A model generated the notes under the pieces. The model searched no databases. It saw nothing but the letters and a program-made list of their open reading frames with translations, and had not been told where the DNA came from. From assembly GCA_021108315.1 (NCBI GenBank), contig JAIORE010000073.1, positions 1 through 43,754 on the forward strand: 43,754 nucleotides of DNA. The letters are read 5' to 3'. The first letter of the stretch is position 1. Each line of letters starts with the position of its first letter. This DNA comes from Candidatus Cloacimonadota bacterium. Lineage in GTDB: Bacteria; Cloacimonadota; Cloacimonadia; Cloacimonadales; TCS61. The translations under genes and the position numbers were made by a program. This document shows, piece after piece, positions 18,669 to 27,199 of this stretch.

Positions 18669-18679
18669 GTAGTACAAAA

Positions 18680-19519
18680 ATGATAAAAGTAATAATATTC
18701 CTTTTAATAATTTCGTCTTATTTTTTATTGATTGCAGATTTTACCGAACTTAATTGGGGAGCTCGGGGAATGGCTTTAGGAAATGCCTATTGTTCCCTAT
18801 CAGACGAACCTACTACCATTTTTTGGAATTGTGCCGGAATGGGAAAAATTAGCCATATTTCTCTGGCAGTATCTCATCAAAATATGTATGGAATAAACAA
18901 TTTTTATAATGAAATGGTAGCTGTGGTGATTCCTCTGCAATATGTAAAAATAGGTTTAGGTTATACACAGATGAATCTATGGGATGTTTATTCCGAGCAA
19001 ATAACGTATTTATCTGTTTCAAGCATTATTTGGTACAGGAAAATTCCTCTGCGTTTTGGGGTAAGTGGCAAGCATTATTTAGCTCAAGTTAAAGATTATG
19101 CCGAAGCAGATTCACCACAAAATTTTGATTGTGATATCAGTTTTGATACCAACTTTTCCAAAAATTTTACTTTCAGTTTCATTACCAGAAATTTACTAGA
19201 ATCATCCTATAAATTTATCAATGTCGCAGAGAATATAAATAGAGAATATATCCTGAGTGCAGCATACAAATGGGAAAAAGGTGTTAACTTTACCTGCGAT
19301 TATATAAAAAATGAACAAAACTTAGTAAATTTGGGAATCGAAATGTGGTTTTATAAAGTTTTTGCTCCGAGAATCGGGCTAAGAAACGGAGCTTTTACTA
19401 CAGGTTTTGGGTTAAAACATAAACAATGGCAATTTGACGGGGCTATATTTCCTCAAGAAGAATTAGGAAGTACTTATCGTTTAGCTTTAATCTGGAAATT
19501 TGGCAATCTGGGACTGTGA
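18680..19519 (+). CDS. PorV/PorQ-like outer-membrane protein
   Basis: A 279-aa protein with a signal peptide (about 1-19). The opening, ELNWGARGMALGNAYCSLSDEPTTIFWNCAGMG, matches the hallmark of the PorV/PorQ/UPF0164 family (GAR-MG-GGA-A---D--A-YWNPAG). Members are FadL-like barrels; PorV shuttles T9SS cargo. The neighbour upstream carries a sorting-type tail, which fits that job. It lies 11 bases after that gene and overlaps the next start by 4. A dedicated T9SS role is inferred. Confidence 0.8.
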   Translation: MIKVIIFLLIISSYFLLIADFTELNWGARGMALGNAYCSLSDEPTTIFWNCAGMGKISHISLAVSHQNMYGINNFYNEMVAVVIPLQYVKIGLGYTQMNLWDVYSEQITYLSVSSIIWYRKIPLRFGVSGKHYLAQVKDYAEADSPQNFDCDISFDTNFSKNFTFSFITRNLLESSYKFINVAENINREYILSAAYKWEKGVNFTCDYIKNEQNLVNLGIEMWFYKVFAPRIGLRNGAFTTGFGLKHKQWQFDGAIFPQEELGSTYRLALIWKFGNLGL

Positions 19520-21129
19520 ATATGAATAAACTTAAATTTTTGTTTTTTATTGTTTTTTTCTTTACTATTACTTTTAAAGCAAACTCTCTGATGAATATGA
19601 ATGGTTCCACAAAAACAGTTATAGATAGATGGATCGAATTTGATAACGAAACAAATGTTACCTATCAATTAAATTTGAATTTTAATATTAACTATCAAAA
19701 TCGTTTTAAAGTTTATTTTAATCTTATGAATGAAAATTATTACACTCAAGATTTATATGGAACATCGTATAATAAACCGTCTTCTCATCAATCATACTTG
19801 TCAAATGCTCAAATAAATGTGCGACAAGAATTCAGTAAAATGGGGTTTGAATCAAAATTGTTTTATCGTGGAGGAGGAAACTATTGGTTAGATGGCTCTA
19901 TGCTGGAACTATTGGATATAGATAAAGTGAAGGATGATGATAATGGCAGAGGAACCAGATTTGATCTCTGGTTTTCTGATAAAATATCACTAAAGTATGT
20001 TTTTTCTGATCGCTCAGGTTATTCCGGAAATGATCTTCATTTATTAAGAGCAAGAGCTGATTTTTTTAAAAAGCACTTTATTCTCGGAGCTTTTTATTTT
20101 AGAGAAAATGATATTAGTGGATTTACTGATGATTATAAACATTTGATAGCAACAGATTTCAGAATTTCTCTTTTTAAATATACTCTTTCATTTGAAGCTG
20201 CAACATATGATGATATGACAAATAAAGAGATTGTTAAATACAACAAAAATGCTTGGAACAAACCATTGTCTAATATTATCAAGGCAAATGTTGCTTTCAA
20301 ATTTCAACTTGAAGGCTTGAAAATCGGTAACTATAAATGGGGATATATCAGTTTTTTTCCTGGAGTTTGGAGTTACGGTGACACATATAATTCTCATTTT
20401 GATAATGATGATATCGCTAATAACCAACTTGGTTATTGGATAAATGCAAAATATATTGTTCCTAAGCGAGCAATAACTTTTACGTTAGATTGGAATGAAA
20501 AAAAACTTTATATTCCAATGCAGATAGGAGATAAAGAATTTAACAAATCTGATAATAAATTTTATTCCGAAGCCTATATTGAATTTATTAATGGATTCAA
20601 GTATAAATTGTATTATGAACGAAGAAATGAATATAGAAAAAAAAAACTTTTCGATAATACCGGTGTCTTTCTTGGTTTTACCCAAAAAAGATTTTCTGCA
20701 AATGATTTTTTTAATGAATTATCTGTTGAAAATTTTCTTGGTAAAATTCGAACCCAGTATTTAATTCGTGATGTTGGTAGAGATACTCAAAAAAATCAAT
20801 TTGGTATAGAATTTTCTTTTAATATAAATGAAAAAACAAGATTTTTTTATCGTGGATTATATTCTGATGAACAGACTATTCTTAAGAAAATATTTTTTGC
20901 TGAAATTAGTTATCGCATTACAAGTAATTCTACAATTTATTTTCAATATGGTCCATATGGGATTGGTGATAATAATCTAATTTTTGATGGAGACTTTGAC
21001 TATTTTAATTATACAAATACATTATATGATCAAGAGATAAGCGATGAATCTATCTATGATGTATCATTCCATAAAGAACAAGCATACATCCAGAGATATT
21101 TTCGTATGTCTTGGGAAGTTGGGTTTTAA
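19516..21129 (+). CDS. Putative outer-membrane beta-barrel protein
   Basis: A 537-aa protein. A GTG at 19516 overlaps the previous stop (GTGA), and an ATG two codons later is an equally good start. A signal peptide covers about 1-22. The rest is a long series of amphipathic strands with many Tyr and Phe, ending in SWEVGF, a terminal aromatic typical of BAM-assembled barrels. No named family is recognised. It probably forms an envelope unit with the two genes before it. Confidence 0.7.
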   Translation: MNMNKLKFLFFIVFFFTITFKANSLMNMNGSTKTVIDRWIEFDNETNVTYQLNLNFNINYQNRFKVYFNLMNENYYTQDLYGTSYNKPSSHQSYLSNAQINVRQEFSKMGFESKLFYRGGGNYWLDGSMLELLDIDKVKDDDNGRGTRFDLWFSDKISLKYVFSDRSGYSGNDLHLLRARADFFKKHFILGAFYFRENDISGFTDDYKHLIATDFRISLFKYTLSFEAATYDDMTNKEIVKYNKNAWNKPLSNIIKANVAFKFQLEGLKIGNYKWGYISFFPGVWSYGDTYNSHFDNDDIANNQLGYWINAKYIVPKRAITFTLDWNEKKLYIPMQIGDKEFNKSDNKFYSEAYIEFINGFKYKLYYERRNEYRKKKLFDNTGVFLGFTQKRFSANDFFNELSVENFLGKIRTQYLIRDVGRDTQKNQFGIEFSFNINEKTRFFYRGLYSDEQTILKKIFFAEISYRITSNSTIYFQYGPYGIGDNNLIFDGDFDYFNYTNTLYDQEISDESIYDVSFHKEQAYIQRYFRMSWEVGF

Positions 21130-21135
21130 GAAGCA

Positions 21136-21179
21136 GGCTGTACTTCACACATCTTTTCAGGATGAAGTTCAGAATGCGA
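21136..21179 (+). repeat. Dispersed repeat, partner at 32266-32308
   Basis: About 44 bp that, in reverse complement, matches 32266-32308 at roughly 80 percent by eye. Shared blocks include TTCAGAATGCGA and the ACTTCAC...CATCTTTT part. Both copies lie just after the end of a gene. Confidence 0.65.
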
Positions 21180-21215
21180 CAAAGAAGAGAAAAGTGAGTT
21201 AAAATAAGAGATAAT

Positions 21216-21362
21216 GAGTTCTGCATAATTGGGTGTTTTTGTCATCCTGAGTAATCTCCTTACATTTCTCACGAAGGAACTTGGCTTAAATACAGGATTC
21301 TTCATGAGAATTTCTACGAAGATTACCTCAGAAAGGCTGGATTTTTTAATTATGCAGAACTC
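21216..21362. mobile_element. 147-bp MITE-like element with perfect 15-bp TIRs
   Basis: GAGTTCTGCATAATT (21216-21230) and its exact reverse complement AATTATGCAGAACTC (21348-21362) flank an interior that is itself palindromic: CCTGAGTAATCT near 21246 and AGATTACCTCAG near 21320. There is no ORF. No clear target-site duplication is visible. It may be a non-autonomous transposon relic or a large folded RNA or DNA repeat. Confidence 0.65.
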
Positions 21363-21390
21363 TTAATAAGAAATAAATAATGGAGGTATA

Positions 21391-21699
21391 ATGGGAAAAG
21401 AAGAAATTTTAAAAAAAGTTAAAAAAGTAATTTTTAAAGTTTACCCATCTGCAACCATTATTCTTTATGGTTCTCGTGCTCGGGGTGATTTTCGAAAATA
21501 TTCCGATTGGGATTTATTAGTATTAGTTAGAAAACAAACTAATGAAAATCAAATAAATGAAATTTTTGACAATCTTTTCGAATTAGAATTAGAAAGCGAT
21601 CAAATTTTTAGTCCGATAATTCATAATGTATCTGAATGGGAAAAATTGAAAATTACTTCTTTCTATCAAAATGTCCAAAATGAAGGTATTCAAATATGA
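21391..21699 (+). CDS. MNT-type minimal nucleotidyltransferase
   Basis: A 102-aa protein of the polymerase-beta-like NTase fold. The signature GSRARGDFRKYSDWD supplies the Gly-Ser and the two metal-binding Asp residues. Such proteins pair with HEPN partners as toxin-antitoxin modules in which the NTase (antitoxin, MntA-like) nucleotidylates the HEPN toxin. GGAGG lies 6 bases upstream of the ATG. The next gene overlaps by ATGA, as usual in these pairs. It sits among repeats in an accessory spot. Confidence 0.88.
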   Translation: MGKEEILKKVKKVIFKVYPSATIILYGSRARGDFRKYSDWDLLVLVRKQTNENQINEIFDNLFELELESDQIFSPIIHNVSEWEKLKITSFYQNVQNEGIQI

Positions 21700-22089
21700 A
21701 TAATAGAGAAACGCTAATTAACTATCGATTTGGAAAGAGCAAGAGATACGATTATCGAAGCAGAAAATATGGCAAAAATATTTCACTGGAATACTTGTAC
21801 TAATCGCTTGTATTATTCTTGTTTTTATGCTATTAATGCATTTTTATTATCCAATCAATTAGCGTCATCAAAACATACTGGTGTTCGAGCTTTATTCAAT
21901 TTGCATTTAATGAAAACCAATTTATTACCGAAAGAATTCGGGAAAATGTATAATAAACTTTTTCTTTATCGTCAACAGAGTGATTATGAAGATTTGTTTG
22001 TTATGAAAGAAGAAAAGGTTGTTCCTTGGATTTCTAAAACAAAAGAATTTGTAAATCTTATTGAGAAATTGATAATAAGCAGATCGTGA
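21696..22089 (+). pseudogene. HEPN-domain protein, frameshifted near its start
   Basis: The natural start is the ATG at 21696, overlapping the MNT stop. It reads MNNRETLINYR and then goes out of frame at the TTT at 21729-21731. Removing one T continues as LERARDTIIEAENMAK and the rest of a HEPN protein (PF05168-like: RLYYSCFYAINAFLL, SKHTGVRALFNLHL, RQQSDYEDL) to 22089, about 130 aa in all. As written, only a TTG at 21730 without a ribosome-binding site could open the main frame (119 aa). It has RQQSDY in place of an R-x4-6-H RNase motif. It could be an inactivated toxin, a sequencing indel, or frameshifting at the T-run. Confidence 0.8.
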
Positions 22090-22254
22090 ATGCAACGAAA
22101 GTATTATGTTCAAGTCTTTCAGATTTATATGATTAGAGAATTTTCTCGATTTAAAAATATAAAATAAACGATGAAAATTATGAAAAAGTATGATAAATAA
22201 TATTTTTTATCATAATAAATCAGTGTTAATCTGCGTTAAAATAAAAGAGGAAAA

Positions 22255-24279
22255 ATGAAAAGATTACTTTTGATACTAAGTATCTTATTCTTATTTTTTG
22301 CACAACTACTTTTTGCCGGATTAAAAGAGACAAAAAACGGTATTGAGTTTAGCTATGATGCTCCAAATGCAAGCGAAATTTTCGTAGCAGGTAGTTTTAA
22401 TGATTGGAATTCATCAAAATCACCGTTAATCAAAGAAGATGATGGTATTTGGCGTACAGTAATAGATTTATCAAGCGGAAAATACCAGTACAAATTTGTT
22501 GTTGATGGTGATTGGAATTTTGATCAAGAGAATCCTATGACAGAAGATGACGGTTATGGCGGAGCAAATTCTGTTGTAAAGATAGATCAAAATGGGAAAC
22601 TGGATACATCAAAGAAAGCAATTAGCAAAGAAGGAATAAAATCAGTTTTCAATCCAAAAATCTATTTTACAGGACGGTATTATAACCGGAATCTATTCAA
22701 AAAAAATAAAAATTCTCGTTATATGTTAGATAAACCGAGACATTATCTGCAATTGGGTATAAAATTGAAATTAGCAGATCGCTTTGAAAGCTTTGCCCTA
22801 TTAAATCTTAATAATGAAACGGAATTAGCTGATGGTTGGAAAGCTGAATTCAATTATACAAAGGCTTATTTCAAAATTAAAACAAAATTGTTAGATTTTA
22901 ATGCTTTTGATGATTATGGTATTATTACATCTGATGATCCGTTACACATTTTAGGCGATATTGGAAAAAATCATTATAAATTTGGATTTGATAATCGAGG
23001 TATAATAGTAGAAACACATAATCTCATTGAACAACTTATTTCTGATACACCATTTTCATTTGATTTTATCGGTATTATTGCAGATAATATTCAAAATGAT
23101 TCTGAAACTAATGCCGGAAGAGCAAAATTTCAATATTTTCTGAATGATGATGAAAACGATAAATTTCATATTAGTCTTGCTTCTTCGTTTTTCTTATCTT
23201 TTCTCAAAACGAATACTTATTATGATCATAAATACAACAATTATGCCTTTGATTTGAATATTTTCAAAGAAGTTTTTCAAACAGGATGGATAAGTCCAAT
23301 GAAGTTCTCATTTTTTTCGGAATATTATTATTTTGAAAATATCTTAGATTATAAACTTACAAATGATTATCCCTATATGATTCAAGATGAACTTGTTTGG
23401 ATGAACGGTGAAAAATGGTATATTGGCTCTAAAGTCTCATTCCCTTTATCATTAGATTTGTATGCAAACTATCAGCATCATAATGTTGATTTCTTTTTTG
23501 AAGAAGAACAAAGCGATATTATCTACATTCCCAGTCCAATTCTAAATAAAGAATCTCTGGATCGAAACATTTTTTCACTTGGAGCAAATTTCGAGAAATC
23601 TAATTTCAAATCATCTCTTTCTCTGGAATACATAACCACCGATTTTCCTGATAGTTTGGTCAATTGGACAGATTATTACATTTATATGGAAAAAACAAAT
23701 GCAACCGGAAGATGGTTTCAAGAACATACTCACGTTCCTTTTGAAAAGTATTCAATTATTGGCTATGAATCGGGATTAATAACGAATATAGCTTTATCTT
23801 ATCATACCGATATATTAAAATACAAAATTGATTTTGGCTGGGAAGGAACTTTTGCTCAGTATAGTTTATTCTATGCTCCCAAGTATTTTGAAAATATATT
23901 TACTACAACCTTAAATTTGAACAAACACTGGAATATTAATACAAATACAAGAATTCCTATTTACAATGATGAGGTGTTAGGTATTAAGACAGATTTTGCT
24001 GATGATAAGGACTTTTTTCTCAGCAACTATTCGGAAATTTGTTATAAATTAAGGAAAAATGTTAAACTTTCACTTGGTTGGGGAGTAAATCCAACAGTGT
24101 TAAATAGCGTTACAGACGATTTTTATGCCGGTGGAAGAGAAGAATTCCTTGAATCATCCGATAATTTTACTGAATATATTGAAGCTACTTATAAAGGAAT
24201 AGGTCAAAAAATCAGAAATGCCGAAAGAGCTTTAGAAACTGAACAACGCATCACCTTAGAAGCTGTGATAACTTTTTAA
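22255..24279 (+). CDS. Outer-membrane barrel protein with N-terminal CBM48
   Basis: A 674-aa protein with a signal peptide (1 to about 21; LLFAG). One CBM48/AMPK-type glycogen-binding module follows (about 27-105; EIFVAGSFNDWNSS, GKYQYKFVVDGDWNF, DDGYGGANSVV). The remaining 550 residues or so are strands rich in Tyr, Phe and Asp, ending VITF, like a large beta-barrel. A surface alpha-glucan binder or a pore for maltodextrins is plausible, but no transporter family is recognised. A GAGG site precedes the ATG. It is first of four genes with short gaps. Confidence 0.75.
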   Translation: MKRLLLILSILFLFFAQLLFAGLKETKNGIEFSYDAPNASEIFVAGSFNDWNSSKSPLIKEDDGIWRTVIDLSSGKYQYKFVVDGDWNFDQENPMTEDDGYGGANSVVKIDQNGKLDTSKKAISKEGIKSVFNPKIYFTGRYYNRNLFKKNKNSRYMLDKPRHYLQLGIKLKLADRFESFALLNLNNETELADGWKAEFNYTKAYFKIKTKLLDFNAFDDYGIITSDDPLHILGDIGKNHYKFGFDNRGIIVETHNLIEQLISDTPFSFDFIGIIADNIQNDSETNAGRAKFQYFLNDDENDKFHISLASSFFLSFLKTNTYYDHKYNNYAFDLNIFKEVFQTGWISPMKFSFFSEYYYFENILDYKLTNDYPYMIQDELVWMNGEKWYIGSKVSFPLSLDLYANYQHHNVDFFFEEEQSDIIYIPSPILNKESLDRNIFSLGANFEKSNFKSSLSLEYITTDFPDSLVNWTDYYIYMEKTNATGRWFQEHTHVPFEKYSIIGYESGLITNIALSYHTDILKYKIDFGWEGTFAQYSLFYAPKYFENIFTTTLNLNKHWNINTNTRIPIYNDEVLGIKTDFADDKDFFLSNYSEICYKLRKNVKLSLGWGVNPTVLNSVTDDFYAGGREEFLESSDNFTEYIEATYKGIGQKIRNAERALETEQRITLEAVITF

Positions 24280-24290
24280 CAGGAAAAATT

Positions 24291-24827
24291 ATGAGAAACA
24301 AATTAATTGTACTATATTTATTAATTCCATTTACTATTTATGCAAACAACAATTGGTATTATCAAACTGCAAGATCGTTATATAAAATAAATTCACCTTT
24401 CGGTGAAATACTATCTACTCCTTTTACTTGGATTGGAAATATTTCGGAGAAGAGAATAATCGGATTTGATTTAATCAAAAAACGTCTTGAGCCACCACAT
24501 CTCGTTAATGGAAAGATTTTATTTCAATTTGAAACTCCTTCAGCAAAAATGGTTACGCTTGCCGGTGATTTCCCTGATAATCTTTGGGGTGGAACTGGTG
24601 GATCAAACAAAACTTACGATTCTCATATTGATCCGCTTTTTGATGATGGCACTCACGGAGATAAAGTTGCAGGTGATGGAATATGGTCACTTGTTAAAAA
24701 GATTGAGCCGGGACGTTATCAATATAAATTTGTGATTGATCGTAATTCCTGGTTTAGCGATCCAAATGCACTTGAAACGATAGACGACGGTTACGGTGGA
24801 AAAAATTCCGTAATAGTTGTGAAATAG
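24291..24827 (+). CDS. Exported CBM48-domain protein
   Basis: A 178-aa protein with a signal peptide (about 1-18; FTIYANN). The second half is a CBM48-like module (about 65-178; MVTLAGDFPDNLWGG, GRYQYKFVIDRNSWFSDP, DDGYGGKNSVIVV), with an insert GGSNKTYDSHIDPLFDDGTH in the first loop of the kind seen in some starch-binding modules. There is no catalytic motif. It lies 11 bases after the barrel gene and 10 before the next lipoprotein, so it is an operon member, probably a periplasmic or surface glucan binder. Confidence 0.78.
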   Translation: MRNKLIVLYLLIPFTIYANNNWYYQTARSLYKINSPFGEILSTPFTWIGNISEKRIIGFDLIKKRLEPPHLVNGKILFQFETPSAKMVTLAGDFPDNLWGGTGGSNKTYDSHIDPLFDDGTHGDKVAGDGIWSLVKKIEPGRYQYKFVIDRNSWFSDPNALETIDDGYGGKNSVIVVK

Positions 24828-24837
24828 AGAGGTAATT

Positions 24838-26076
24838 ATGTATTATAAAACAATTTTCATTATTATTACGGTTCTTTTTTTTCTCTCCGGTTGCGATAAT
24901 GACCCCAAATTAATCACAAATATTGAAACCTGTAGTATTGACGGAAATATCTACTTGGAAAATGCATCAACCGATACGATTGAAGTGCGTATTTTGATTA
25001 ATCAAACAGTGAATGAAGAAATTTATTGGGAAACTGAAGCTGATGATTCAGGACATTTTCAGATTTCCAATCTTCCTCCGGGAAATTATTCCATCTCATA
25101 TTTTGTAGATTCCCGTCATTACACTGGTTTTGTAGGTTCTGTTACACTGTTTAAAGATGATCATACTACACTAAACCCTATCACAAGGGCAAGAATTGAA
25201 AACGATTGTGGAATAACCGGTTTTATAGTTTTTGAAGACAAAGAATTGCCCATCGCAAGCATTGATATCTTCTATAAAGAAGCAGAAGAATATTTTTTTG
25301 ATAAGACTATACAATCTGATACTAGCGGCTTTTATCAAACAAATGAACTTTTCCCCGGTGAACACAAAATCGTCTTTACAATTGATGATTATCCAGAAGT
25401 TATGAAATTCCCAACTTTGCAACCGGGAGAATTGGTTGTTTTAGATACCATTACATTTGAGCAAATTATTCTTATCGAACAGGTTAATATTGATATTGAT
25501 GGAAATTTAGATGACTGGAACGAGCCTGTTTATATCAATGATCATTCCTCCGGTTGGGGTGAATCCAATAACTTTAATGATTTTTATTTAGGATATGATT
25601 CCGATATCTTATATGTTGCTATTTCCGGTGGATTTTCCAATAGTGAAAATACAATTAACATCTATTTTGATATTGATTCCGATACAACCGGCATAAACGA
25701 TTTTTCTATGATTCAAGGTGGAGACATTGGAAACCACTTGCGTAAAGAGTTTACTTGTCCCGATTTTTTTGGAGCTGATATTGCTTTTAGCGGTTGGGCA
25801 TTACAACATAATATGAATGTAGTGAGTCTTGAAAATCCTGAAGCTGTAGATAACGCTATTTTAGAAGCAAACATCATTATGAACACCGATACGATTGAAT
25901 TTGCTATTCCGCTTACCGAGATGTATGAGAATGGAATAATTCCAGATCATCGAGAAATTTCATTAGTAGCGATTATTGGAGGAGGTGATGATGTAAGTAT
26001 TGCAGATGATTCTATTCCTCAACAAAATAATGTGCTCGTTTTTGAAACAGTTTTATCAGCAAAATTTGCTCAATAA
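24838..26076 (+). CDS. Lipoprotein with DOMON/CBM9-like domain
   Basis: A 412-aa lipoprotein: signal ending LSGC with Cys19. Residues about 25-110 and 110-205 are two carboxypeptidase-regulatory-like beta sandwiches (FQISNLPPGNYSISY; FYQTNELFPGEHKI). The C-terminal part (about 215-412; VNIDIDGNLDDWNEPVYI, YFDIDSDTTGINDF) is CBM9/DOMON-like, the type that often binds sugars. It shares this last domain with the next gene (HESGWSS/HSSGWGE, TCPDxFGADI), so the two are paralogues. No enzyme motif is seen. Confidence 0.78.
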   Translation: MYYKTIFIIITVLFFLSGCDNDPKLITNIETCSIDGNIYLENASTDTIEVRILINQTVNEEIYWETEADDSGHFQISNLPPGNYSISYFVDSRHYTGFVGSVTLFKDDHTTLNPITRARIENDCGITGFIVFEDKELPIASIDIFYKEAEEYFFDKTIQSDTSGFYQTNELFPGEHKIVFTIDDYPEVMKFPTLQPGELVVLDTITFEQIILIEQVNIDIDGNLDDWNEPVYINDHSSGWGESNNFNDFYLGYDSDILYVAISGGFSNSENTINIYFDIDSDTTGINDFSMIQGGDIGNHLRKEFTCPDFFGADIAFSGWALQHNMNVVSLENPEAVDNAILEANIIMNTDTIEFAIPLTEMYENGIIPDHREISLVAIIGGGDDVSIADDSIPQQNNVLVFETVLSAKFAQ

Positions 26077-26085
26077 GGGGTAACA

Positions 26086-27048
26086 ATGAATAAAATATTA
26101 ATAATAATTTTCACTTTTCTTCTTTTTATCATAGCCTGTGAAAAGAATCCCAATGAAGCACCTTACACTCATAATGCCAATGTAGAAGGAATTTTGCAAT
26201 TTGAAAATGGGACACCGGATACAATTCAGGCAAAAGTGAAAATACTGAATCAAAATTATGCTCTGGTGATAGACGAAACAACTACCGATGAAACAGGATT
26301 TTTTCAATTTACAGATCTTCCTCCAACAAGTTATCAGTTTTCTTTTTCTGCCAATGGATTTGAAGATTTATATCTTTCTAATATTATTTTGGAAGATAAT
26401 ACAACAACAATTGTGCCAGCGGCTGAGATTCAACAAATAAAGCCCATCGAATTTTTACAGGTTGTAGTGGATGGAACTATTGATGAAAATTGGGAACCGA
26501 TTTATGAAAATACGCACGAATCCGGTTGGAGTTCCAGTAATGATTTTCATTACTTGTATTTGTCAAGAGATGATAATAATCTATATTTTGCATTGGATGT
26601 TACTCACGAAAGTCAGAATAGTATGAATTTCTACCTTGATATTGATTATGGTAACGGAACCGGAATTAATGATCTCGCAAATGTAGATGGTGGCATTGCC
26701 GATGGTAGATTAACTAAAAATGTTACTTGTCCGGATTCTTTCGGAGCAGATATTGGCTTATGTGTTTTTGGTGAAGATAATTCTGCAATAATTGTTGATT
26801 TCGCTGATGTGGATTATGATTTAACAGCTTCCATTCAAATTAATTCCAATATAATAGAAGTTTCAATTCCTTTCTCAGCTCTTTATGATACCGGAATATA
26901 TCCGCCAAATGGAAAAATTGCTATTGTTGCCTTGATTGGTGGTGGAGATGCTAACTCAATGGCAAATGATACGATTCCACAGCAAAATGATAATTTTGGA
27001 TCAGAAGGTAATAGAAGTTTTAGTAGCGTTTTTACAAGACAGTATTGA
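26086..27048 (+). CDS. Lipoprotein with DOMON/CBM9-like domain (paralogue)
   Basis: A 320-aa lipoprotein: signal ending IIAC with Cys18. One carboxypeptidase-regulatory-like domain (about 28-110; FFQFTDLPPTSYQFSF) is followed by the same CBM9/DOMON-like domain as its neighbour (about 120-320; VVVDGTIDENWEPIYE, FYLDIDYGNGTGINDL, TCPDSFGADIG, PQQND near the end). It is shorter by one beta sandwich, so the pair probably arose by duplication. It lies 10 bases downstream. The role is inferred as binding a ligand at the cell surface. Confidence 0.78.
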   Translation: MNKILIIIFTFLLFIIACEKNPNEAPYTHNANVEGILQFENGTPDTIQAKVKILNQNYALVIDETTTDETGFFQFTDLPPTSYQFSFSANGFEDLYLSNIILEDNTTTIVPAAEIQQIKPIEFLQVVVDGTIDENWEPIYENTHESGWSSSNDFHYLYLSRDDNNLYFALDVTHESQNSMNFYLDIDYGNGTGINDLANVDGGIADGRLTKNVTCPDSFGADIGLCVFGEDNSAIIVDFADVDYDLTASIQINSNIIEVSIPFSALYDTGIYPPNGKIAIVALIGGGDANSMANDTIPQQNDNFGSEGNRSFSSVFTRQY

Positions 27049-27063
27049 TATACGGAAGAAAAT

Positions 27064-27188
27064 ATGAAAAAGATGATAGTACTTCTATCACTTTAATATT
27101 TTTAACAAATTAGGAGGATTCTATGCTTCAGATGAATTTAAAAAGCGATATTGAATCAAAATCTTTAGAATTTTCTCTGGATTATTAA
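27064..27188 (+). other. Possible small-gene remnants, including a 21-aa ORF with AGGAGG
   Basis: An ATG at 27064 opens a 10-codon signal-like start (MKKMIVLLSL) and stops, which looks like a truncated lipoprotein gene. At 27123 an ATG preceded by AGGAGG 5 bases upstream opens a 21-residue frame (MLQMNLKSDIESKSLEFSL, ending DY) to 27188. The strong Shine-Dalgarno suggests real translation, but the peptide is too short to assign. It sits 12 bases before the BRO-family gene and may be its leader or a decayed gene. Confidence 0.35.
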
Positions 27189-27199
27189 AGGAAATATTT

